Source: Deltaproteobacteria bacterium
Lineage (GTDB): Bacteria > Desulfobacterota > B13-G15 > RBG-16-54-18
Direction: 5' to 3'
NCBI GenBank assembly: GCA_003646745.1
Contig: QMLM01000111.1
Location: 1 to 5,737 of the forward strand
DNA: 5,737 nucleotides
A program made the position numbers and the translations under genes. Shown here one piece after another: positions 1 to 5,325 of this stretch. The notes beneath the pieces are model-generated. The model searched no databases, had not been told where the DNA came from, and saw only the letters and a list, made by a program, of their open reading frames with translations. The first letter of the stretch is position 1. Every line of letters starts with the position of its first letter.

Positions 1-4
1 TCTC

Positions 5-126
5 AAACAAAAAGGCCACGAACACCCCCTGCTTCTGCAGGCTCTAAGGCCTTCGTGGCCTTTATTTTTATTGAAAAACTGCTCCTAAAATCTAGTTATA
101 GGTCCTTCTTGGACCCCTGGTTTTCA
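5..126 (-). ncRNA. Candidate small leftward transcript (sRNA or tiny-peptide mRNA)
   Basis: No gene of normal size fits between the hairpin terminator and nadK, yet a good - strand promoter (132-160) points into this stretch, and the terminator closes it about 120 nt later. The predicted RNA has a 5' hairpin, GGTCC/GGACC with a 5-nt loop (101-115), an A/U-rich middle (64-95), and the terminator stem. There is also a near-perfect Shine-Dalgarno AAGGAGG (152-146), 5 nt before a TTG codon (140-138). That codon opens a 14-codon frame ending at 96 (peptide MYKQNENQGSKKDL). The Shine-Dalgarno lies inside the promoter spacer, so it could work only if transcription starts further upstream. A weaker promoter, TTGTCA (209-204), 17 nt, GATAAA (187-182), would allow that. 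I recognise no known RNA family. Existence of a transcript is inference from the promoter and terminator. Confidence 0.35.
9..70. terminator. Bidirectional intrinsic terminator
   Basis: AAAGGCCACGAA at 11-22 pairs perfectly with TTCGTGGCCTTT at 52-63. The loop holds a second small hairpin, CCTGC (28-32) with GCAGG (37-41). The + strand side is followed by TTTATTTTTATT, and the - strand side by a T-rich run (complement of 5-13), so the hairpin can stop transcription from both directions. On the + strand it would end a gene lying left of the window. On the - strand it would end the leftward transcript that starts between about 125 and 175. Confidence 0.85.
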
Positions 127-131
127 TTTTG

Positions 132-160
132 CTTATACAACACCACCTCCTTTTTGTCAA
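132..160 (-). promoter_or_regulatory. Leftward sigma70-type promoter
   Basis: Read on the - strand, a perfect TTGACA (160-155) is followed by a 17-nt spacer and TATAAG (137-132), five of six matches to TATAAT. Transcription would begin near 124-126 and run toward the terminator at 9-70. The spacer also contains AAGGAGGTG, which could instead be a ribosome binding site on a longer transcript, so the two readings compete. Confidence 0.6.
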
Positions 161-203
161 CCCCCTTCTTAGCATGCCAGGTTTATCAAATGGGCTCAGG
201 ACG

Positions 204-232
204 TTGACAAAGGACGGGGGGCGTGATATCTA
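204..232 (+). promoter_or_regulatory. Probable nadK operon promoter with extended -10
   Basis: TTGACA (204-209) is followed by exactly 17 nt and then TATCTA (227-232). The -10 box is weak, three of six matches, but TGA directly in front of it supplies the extended -10 TG motif. The start of transcription would fall around 238-240, on the nadK ATG at 239. This placement fits the absence of a well-spaced Shine-Dalgarno before nadK. Confidence 0.5.
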
Positions 233-238
233 AAGGTC

Positions 239-1105
239 ATGGAGCGGATAGGAATTATCGCCAAAAGAAACAAACCTGAGGCCATTAAGGTAGTCAAAGA
301 CCTGATCGAATGGTCAAAAGACAAGCAGGTAGAGTGCTTCATCGATCCTGAGATGGCGGAATTCATCCGCCACCCCTCGCTGGACAAGGAACAGATGCCC
401 CTATCCGTGGACATGGTGGTGGTCTTGGGAGGGGATGGAACCCTGCTGGCTGCAGCCCGCACGATCCAGAAGAGGCGAGTCCCCATCCTCGGGGTAAACC
501 TCGGGGGATTGGGGTTTTTAACCGCGATCACCTTGGACGAACTCTACCCCATGTTGGAGAACATTCTGCGGGGTGATTATAAAAGCGATGAACGTATGCT
601 CCTAAAGGCCCGCATCTGGCGCAAAGAGAAGGTGATTGATGAGTTCACCGTCCTTAACGATGTAGTCATCAATAAGGGGGCCTTGGCCCGAATCATAGAA
701 TTGGAGACCAGTGTAGATCACGAATATCTTTCCACCTTCCGAGCCGATGGCCTGATCATCTCCACCCCCACCGGTTCTACCGGGTATTCGCTCTCGGCCG
801 GAGGCCCCATCGTCTATCCCTCTCTGCAATCCATCATCATCACCCCCATTTGCCCCCACACCCTTACCAATAGACCCATTATCGTCCCCCAGGAGGCCAC
901 TATCAGGGTAACCCTTTGTTCAAAAGAGGAGGAGGTATTCCTCACCCTAGATGGACAGGTGGGATTCAAAATGGAGGTAAACGACAGGGTGGAGGTAAAG
1001 AAGGGGGAGGGATTCATAACCCTTATCAAGTCCCCCTCCAAGGGCTACTTTGAGGTGCTGCGGACCAAGCTGATGTGGGGAGGGGATATCGTATCCAATC
1101 GGTAA
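239..1105 (+). CDS. nadK: NAD kinase
   Basis: Cytoplasmic NAD kinase, which phosphorylates NAD+ at the 2' position of the adenosine ribose to make NADP+. The 288 residues match the usual bacterial length. The diagnostic motifs are all visible in order: GGDGT at 64-68 (phosphate-donor binding), NLGGLGFLT at 87-95, the Asn-Asp pair at 140-141 that contacts NAD, and the glycine-rich TPTGSTGYSLSAGGP at about 176-190. The ATG at 239 is the only start possible before an in-frame stop at 224-226, and the N-terminus MERIGIIAKRNKPEA is typical of the family. The only purine run upstream is AAAGG (232-236), just 2 nt from the ATG, which is too close for a normal ribosome site. Together with the promoter at 204-232 this suggests a leaderless or nearly leaderless message. 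It is the first gene of the nadK-recN-argA operon, 16 nt before recN. Confidence 0.96.
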   Translation: MERIGIIAKRNKPEAIKVVKDLIEWSKDKQVECFIDPEMAEFIRHPSLDKEQMPLSVDMVVVLGGDGTLLAAARTIQKRRVPILGVNLGGLGFLTAITLDELYPMLENILRGDYKSDERMLLKARIWRKEKVIDEFTVLNDVVINKGALARIIELETSVDHEYLSTFRADGLIISTPTGSTGYSLSAGGPIVYPSLQSIIITPICPHTLTNRPIIVPQEATIRVTLCSKEEEVFLTLDGQVGFKMEVNDRVEVKKGEGFITLIKSPSKGYFEVLRTKLMWGGDIVSNR

Positions 1106-1114
1106 GGGAGGTGA
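1106..1114 (+). promoter_or_regulatory. recN ribosome binding site
   Basis: GGGAGGTGA begins directly after the nadK stop codon and leaves 7 nt to the GTG at 1122. This selects GTG 1122 over the out-of-frame ATG at 1114 and the in-frame GTG at 1128. It is a much stronger site than anything in front of nadK. Confidence 0.7.
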
Positions 1115-1121
1115 TGGGGAG

Positions 1122-2852
1122 GTGCTGGTGGAGCTGCACATCAAAAATCTCGCCATCATCGACCAGTTGCGCATCGAGTTCGGAGAGGGTTTAAACGTTC
1201 TCACCGGGGAGACCGGGGCGGGCAAATCCATCATCATAAACGCCCTCAACCTCATCCTAGGGGATAGGATCACGGATGAGATCATCAGATCTCATGAGAA
1301 AGAGTGCATGGTAGAGGCCCTCTTTGATATCTCCGCTAATCCTAGAGTCCGTCAATGGTTGCAGGATAAAGGCATAGAGGCAACAGACAACCTCGTGATG
1401 AAGAGGGTACTTTCCCGAAAGGACAAAACCAAGATCTACATCAATGGCCAACTCGCCACCCTTCAGATGGCCTCCAACCTCGGGGAGGAGCTCCTGAACA
1501 TCTACGGGCAACATCAGCACCAGCTCCTCAGAAGGGTAGAACGTCACCTAGACATCCTGGATGAGTTTGGTGGACTTCTGCCGTTACGGGCAGAGTACCA
1601 GAGTGTATATAGGGAAATTAAGCAGATGGATCAACGCCTCCGAGAGCTGAGGGCAGAGCAGGAAAGGGGAGAAAAAGAGAGAGAACTCTGGGCCTTTCAG
1701 CTCAAGGAGATCGAAGCCGCCAATCTAAGGCCCGGCGAAGAAGAGGAGTTGAAGAGGGAGCACCACCTGTTGAAAAACGCCCAAAAGCTGATGCAGATGG
1801 CCGAGTCATGTGAACGTATACTGTACTCGGATGAAGAATCAGTTGTGGAAAAATTGGGCAAGATAGAAAGGGACCTGGAGGCCATCTCCCAACTAGACCC
1901 TACGCTGTCTCCCCTCAAAGAGGTTATCTCCTCGGCCCTGCTGCAACTGGAGGAAGCCTCGGGGGAACTCAAAACCTATCTGGGAAAAATCGAACTAGAC
2001 CCTTACCGATTAGAAGAGGTAGAGTTAAGGCTAGAAGAGATCCAGCGCCTGAAGCACAAGTACAAGGCCTCCTCGGTACAAGAGATCCTCAACTATAAGG
2101 AACAAATCAAGCGAGGCCTGCAGGGGGTTGACAATCTAGGGGCAGAGATATCTCAACTGGAAAAAAACAGAAAACAGAGCGAAGAGAAAATCCAAAAACT
2201 TGCTCAAAGGCTCTCTGAGGGGCGCAGGGAGGCGGCGCACCTGTTAAAGAAAGAGATTGAGGCTGAACTGGCCACCTTGGGGATGGATAGGACGACCTTC
2301 GGGACGCAGATGATGGAGGTATCTCCGGGGGTTGACTCCCTGACCATAAAAGGGGCGCTTATGGGACCTAGGGGAGGAGAAGAGGTAGAGTTTCTCATCT
2401 CTCCCAACATCGGGGAGGAACCCAGGCCCCTGTCCAAGATCGCCTCTGGGGGAGAACTCTCTCGCATCATGTTGGCCATAAAAAAGATCCTGACCAAGGG
2501 GGGAGAAGATCAAACCCTGGTATTCGACGAGGTGGATGCAGGAATAGGGGGGGAGACTGCGGAGGTAGTGGGCAGAAAGTTGCGAGATCTAGCTCGCTAT
2601 CACCAGGTCCTCTGCGTGACCCATCTACCACAGATCGCCTCTTTCGGCCAGGCCCATTACCGGGTAGCAAAAAAAGAGGTGGAGGGCAGAACGATCACCT
2701 CTGTGCAGAGGCTCCAGGGTGAGATGGTGGTGGAGGAGATCGCCAGGATGCTGGGCGGAAAGAGAATCACTGCTGCTACCCGGGCACATGCCCAGGAGAT
2801 GTTGCAAAAGGCGCAAAATGGAAAAGTTGATCCGCAAGGCCAAAATCGTTGA
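1122..2852 (+). CDS. recN: DNA repair protein RecN (SMC-like ATPase)
   Basis: RecN is an SMC-like ATPase that gathers and holds DNA ends and sister chromatids during double-strand-break repair. At 576 residues it is of normal length. The N-terminal half-ATPase has Walker A GETGAGKS at 29-36 and the conserved YGQHQHQ at 128-134. A charged Glu/Lys/Leu-rich coiled-coil region follows, roughly residues 155-375, shorter than in true SMC proteins. The C-terminal half-ATPase has the ABC signature SGGELSR at 442-448, Walker B LVFDE at 466-470, the D-loop DAGIGG just after it, and the switch histidine in VTHLPQ at 499-504. All catalytic elements are present. GTG is the likely start, giving MLVELHIKNLAIID, typical of the family. 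It follows nadK by 16 nt and its 3' end overlaps the acetyltransferase gene by 35 nt. No SOS (LexA) box is evident before it, and it appears to rely on the nadK promoter. Confidence 0.96.
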   Translation: MLVELHIKNLAIIDQLRIEFGEGLNVLTGETGAGKSIIINALNLILGDRITDEIIRSHEKECMVEALFDISANPRVRQWLQDKGIEATDNLVMKRVLSRKDKTKIYINGQLATLQMASNLGEELLNIYGQHQHQLLRRVERHLDILDEFGGLLPLRAEYQSVYREIKQMDQRLRELRAEQERGEKERELWAFQLKEIEAANLRPGEEEELKREHHLLKNAQKLMQMAESCERILYSDEESVVEKLGKIERDLEAISQLDPTLSPLKEVISSALLQLEEASGELKTYLGKIELDPYRLEEVELRLEEIQRLKHKYKASSVQEILNYKEQIKRGLQGVDNLGAEISQLEKNRKQSEEKIQKLAQRLSEGRREAAHLLKKEIEAELATLGMDRTTFGTQMMEVSPGVDSLTIKGALMGPRGGEEVEFLISPNIGEEPRPLSKIASGGELSRIMLAIKKILTKGGEDQTLVFDEVDAGIGGETAEVVGRKLRDLARYHQVLCVTHLPQIASFGQAHYRVAKKEVEGRTITSVQRLQGEMVVEEIARMLGGKRITAATRAHAQEMLQKAQNGKVDPQGQNR

Positions 2853-3279
2853 TGCCCAAGGGATCCAAAGGTTGATAAATCACTATGCCAAAGAGGGAAA
2901 ACTCCTTCCCCGCTCCCTGAGTGAGATTTACGATAATTTACGCGACTTCTTCATCTATGAGGGGGAAAACCATCAAGTAGGGGGGGTATGTGCACTACAT
3001 ATCTGCTGGGAGGATCTGGCGGAAATCCGCTCCCTCGCCGTGGCCCAAGGGGAAAGGGATAGGGGGGTAGGAAGAAAACTGGTCGAGGCCTGCTTGCAGG
3101 AGGCGAGGCAACTGGGAATCTCGCGGGTATTCCTCCTTACCTATATCCCCCACTATTTCTCACGGGTCGGTTTCCGGGTGGTGGATAAATCCACTCTCCC
3201 TCATAAGATCTGGGGTGACTGCCTCCGGTGCGTCAAATTCCCCAACTGCGACGAAACCGCAATGATCATCGACCTTTAG
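2818..3279 (+). CDS. argA: Short-form N-acetylglutamate synthase (GNAT acetyltransferase)
   Basis: A single GNAT domain of 153 residues. It resembles the short, stand-alone N-acetylglutamate synthases, which transfer acetyl from acetyl-CoA to glutamate as the first step of arginine synthesis. They lack the amino-acid-kinase regulatory domain of E. coli ArgA. Visible features are LLPRSLSEIYDNLRDFF at 29-45, GGVCALHICWEDLAEIRSLAV at 55-75, the acetyl-CoA pyrophosphate loop RDRGVG at 80-85, TYIPHYFSRVGF at 108-119, and a C-terminal Cys cluster CLRCVKFPNC at 135-144. The ATG at 2818 is preceded by AAAAGG (2806-2811) with 6-nt spacing. The frame is open further upstream to 2719, but that part is a shadow of recN. 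It overlaps recN by 35 nt, so the two are probably translationally coupled. A protein acetyltransferase role is an alternative, given the deacetylase across the junction, but the family match favours arginine synthesis. Confidence 0.85.
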   Translation: MEKLIRKAKIVDAQGIQRLINHYAKEGKLLPRSLSEIYDNLRDFFIYEGENHQVGGVCALHICWEDLAEIRSLAVAQGERDRGVGRKLVEACLQEARQLGISRVFLLTYIPHYFSRVGFRVVDKSTLPHKIWGDCLRCVKFPNCDETAMIIDL

Positions 3280-4973
3280 GCGGGCAGCCCCAACTCCCAT
3301 GCCTTAAGCACCCTCCTAATCACCCCCCCGTCCTCTGATCTGGGGATCTCGGGACGAAATTCTATCTCCTTGGGGACGATGCGGGGCGAAAAGTACTTCC
3401 TCATAAATTCCCTTATCTCCTCCTTTAGTCCTTCGGAGGGGGTAAAATCCGGCTTTAGGGAGATAAAGGCCTTGATTACACTCCCCCTTAAGGGGTCCGG
3501 TTTACCAATGACCCCTGCATCAGCTACAGCCGGGTGCCTCCGCAGGGCCTCCTCCACCTCCGTGGGTCCCACCATCACCCCCGCCACCTTGATCAGGTCA
3601 TCCTCCCTTCCTTGGAAGTAGAAATAACCATCATCATCCATGTAAGCTATATCCCCGGAAATGTACCAAGGCTCGATAGAGAAGTATTCCCGATATCGCT
3701 CCTCATCCCGCCAGATCCCTCTCATCATGGCCGGCCATCCCCTTTTTATGGCCAACCCCCCTAAAGTAAGGGGAGGAAGCTCTCTGCCCTGATCATCAAC
3801 CACGGCCGCCACAATACCGGGGAAAGGTCTCCCGATGGAACCTGGCTTAATCGGCATGCTGGGATAATTGGCGATCATGATCATCCCCGTCTCCGTCATC
3901 CACCAGGTGTCGTGGATGGGAACCCCAAAGATCCTTCTGCCCCAATAGACTACTTCCGAGGCCAACGGTTCCCCTACACTGAGGATATGGCGCAGGCTGC
4001 GCAGATTATACTTCTTCATAACCTCCTCCTGGGCCATAAGCCTTCGGAAGACAGTGGGGGCGGTATACCAAACTGTGACCCGATGGGTCTCGATGGATCG
4101 GCACCAACCCTCCAGATCGAACCTCCCTCCTCGGACTAAGTTATTCACACCACAAAGCCAAGGAGCAAGGGCTCCATATACCGTGCCCGTAATCCAACCA
4201 GGCTCCGCAGTGGTCCACAGGACATCACCATCCTTGAGATCCAATACCCATCGCGCCGTTATTAAGTATCCAACCATGTCCCTGTGGACATGGAGGACAC
4301 CCTTGGGCTTACCAGTGGAACCAGAGGTATAGATCAAATAGAGGGGATCCTCCAGATCCACCCACTCTATATCAAACTCATAAGAGGCACGGGCCATCTC
4401 CTCCTCCCAACTCACCTCACCAGGCCTGAGGATGATGTTGCCCGCCCCCACCAGGATGATGTGTCGAAGCTCAGGTAGTTCGCTAAATGGCACACGAGCG
4501 GCCATCTTGGGTGTAGTCACCAACACCTTGGCCCCACTGTCAGACAATCTTTCCCTGACCGCCACCTCCATCAAGGCCTCAAATAGGGGTCCGAAGATGG
4601 CCCCAACCTTGGCGCAGCCGACCATGGCAATATAATATTCAGGACAGCGTGGCAGAAAGATAAATACCCTATCCCCCTTCTCCACCCCCAGTCTTTTGAG
4701 GACATTGGCAAACTTGTTGGAGAGATCTCTCATCTGATGGTAGGTTATCCTCTCTCTCCTGCCTTCGTCTTCATAGATCAAACAAAACCTATTAGCGCGA
4801 TCTGGGTCCTGGGCATGTCGATCTATGGCCTCATAGGCGATATTTACCTTGCCGGTACGGGACCAACTGAACTGCTGCTCCACTTCCTTCCAATTAAAGG
4901 ATTGACAGGTCGCGTTGTAATCCCGCAGATTGGCCTTTGGATCAACAGGGGGAAGGATATTTTCCACCATCAT
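3276..4973 (-). CDS. acsA: Acetyl-CoA synthetase-like protein with altered active site
   Basis: An AMP-forming acyl-CoA synthetase of 565 residues, close to Bacillus AcsA in length and sequence. The family turns acetate, ATP and CoA into acetyl-CoA through acetyl-AMP. Intact features are P-loop A3 YTSGSTGKPKG at 215-225, A5 DTWWMTETG at 355-363 with the Trp that limits the pocket to small acyl groups, A7 YISGD at 437-441, and hinge GREDD at 455-459 with the CoA-tunnel Gly465. Two expected residues are missing. The A8 arginine (GHRLG in Salmonella Acs) is Met467 in GVMVG. The A10 lysine (SGKIMRR) is Gly550 in DGGVIRR. The C-terminus stops at WELGLPA, without the GD(L)STxED tail of homologues. 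Start choice is among ATG 4976, 4973 and 4970; AGGAG at 4985-4981 gives 7 nt to 4973. It follows the small gene by 35 nt, and its stop codon overlaps the argA stop. Family assignment is sure; activity on acetate is not. Confidence 0.9.
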   Translation of the reverse strand: MMVENILPPVDPKANLRDYNATCQSFNWKEVEQQFSWSRTGKVNIAYEAIDRHAQDPDRANRFCLIYEDEGRRERITYHQMRDLSNKFANVLKRLGVEKGDRVFIFLPRCPEYYIAMVGCAKVGAIFGPLFEALMEVAVRERLSDSGAKVLVTTPKMAARVPFSELPELRHIILVGAGNIILRPGEVSWEEEMARASYEFDIEWVDLEDPLYLIYTSGSTGKPKGVLHVHRDMVGYLITARWVLDLKDGDVLWTTAEPGWITGTVYGALAPWLCGVNNLVRGGRFDLEGWCRSIETHRVTVWYTAPTVFRRLMAQEEVMKKYNLRSLRHILSVGEPLASEVVYWGRRIFGVPIHDTWWMTETGMIMIANYPSMPIKPGSIGRPFPGIVAAVVDDQGRELPPLTLGGLAIKRGWPAMMRGIWRDEERYREYFSIEPWYISGDIAYMDDDGYFYFQGREDDLIKVAGVMVGPTEVEEALRRHPAVADAGVIGKPDPLRGSVIKAFISLKPDFTPSEGLKEEIREFMRKYFSPRIVPKEIEFRPEIPRSEDGGVIRRVLKAWELGLPA

Positions 4974-4980
4974 CATCAAT

Positions 4981-4985
4981 CTCCT
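4981..4985 (-). promoter_or_regulatory. acsA ribosome binding site
   Basis: AGGAG on the - strand sits 7 nt before ATG 4973, 4 nt before ATG 4976 and 10 nt before ATG 4970. A TTG at 4979 is only 1 nt away and can be dismissed. Three ATG codons in a row make the exact start uncertain by one residue either way. Confidence 0.65.
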
Positions 4986-5008
4986 AAAGTCTCAAGAAGA
5001 TTCTGGGC

Positions 5009-5308
5009 TTAAACAGGGCCGTGCATGGGATCGAAGTACCCCTGCTGCCCCTGCGCATTTCCCCCCTCACCGGCCTCGTAGATGGGATATACCTCGTATT
5101 TGGACAGACGTGCCAGTTCCGCCATCAACTTCTCCACCTCTTTAGCCTCCTGCGCCTCGATGACGGTAAAGGTGAGATTCCCGCCCAACGTGATGTAGCG
5201 ATGCAGAATCCGCACCCCCAAAGGTGGGCGGCTGAATACCTCCCCCGCCTTTTCCTTTATCTCCTTCCAACGTCGCATCTCATGTTCCCCAACGATCAAT
5301 AAAAGCAT
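5009..5308 (-). CDS. Small alpha/beta protein of unknown function, between deacetylase and acsA
   Basis: A 99-residue protein I cannot name with confidence. The pattern suggests a small ferredoxin-like beta-alpha-beta-beta-alpha-beta fold: strand MLLLIVGE (1-8), helix 10-24, strands around GVRILHRYITLGG (31-43) and NLTFTVIEA (44-52), an acidic/basic helix 54-68, strand KYEVYPIYEA (70-79), then a polar Gly/Gln-rich tail 80-99. The ending 'YEVYPIYEA' and the strand layout recall the DUF3303/GYD-type dimeric barrels, but this is an impression only. ATG 5308 is chosen because GGGAGGG (5322-5316) lies 7 nt before it; a TTG at 5338 would extend it by 10 residues into the upstream gene with no ribosome site. 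It starts 17 nt after the deacetylase stop and ends 35 nt before acsA, so it is co-transcribed with both. That position suggests a regulatory or accessory role, which is inference. There is no signal peptide or membrane segment. Confidence 0.8.
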   Translation of the reverse strand: MLLLIVGEHEMRRWKEIKEKAGEVFSRPPLGVRILHRYITLGGNLTFTVIEAQEAKEVEKLMAELARLSKYEVYPIYEAGEGGNAQGQQGYFDPMHGPV

Positions 5309-5315
5309 CTCATAA

Positions 5316-5322
5316 CCCTCCC
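5316..5322 (-). promoter_or_regulatory. Ribosome binding site of the 99-residue protein
   Basis: GGGAGGG on the - strand lies just after the deacetylase stop codon (5328-5326) and 7 nt before ATG 5308. It decides the start in favour of 5308 over the TTG at 5338. Confidence 0.65.
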
Positions 5323-5325
5323 GCT

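Noticed and set aside
92..127. ATG-started 11-codon frame on the - strand (MKTRGPRRTYN)
   Set aside because: Its ATG falls on or before the predicted start of transcription and has no ribosome site at a useful distance; the TTG frame behind AAGGAGG is the better candidate.
1697..1972. Open - strand frames inside nadK, recN and argA, and open + strand frames inside acsA and the deacetylase
   Set aside because: They are low-complexity, Ser/Pro- or Arg-rich shadows of strong coding regions, without ribosome sites or recognisable motifs.
2719..2817. In-frame upstream extension of the acetyltransferase by 33 residues (Trp/Arg/Cys-rich)
   Set aside because: It lies wholly within recN in another frame, has no homology-like pattern, and the ATG at 2818 has a well-spaced AAAAGG and starts the GNAT fold at the expected place.
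3323..3329. Run of seven C (G in the gene) in acsA as a possible frameshift explaining the missing lysine
   Set aside because: The frame is correct on both sides (PRSED before, IRRVLKAWELGLP after), and no shift within the stretch gives a lysine codon.
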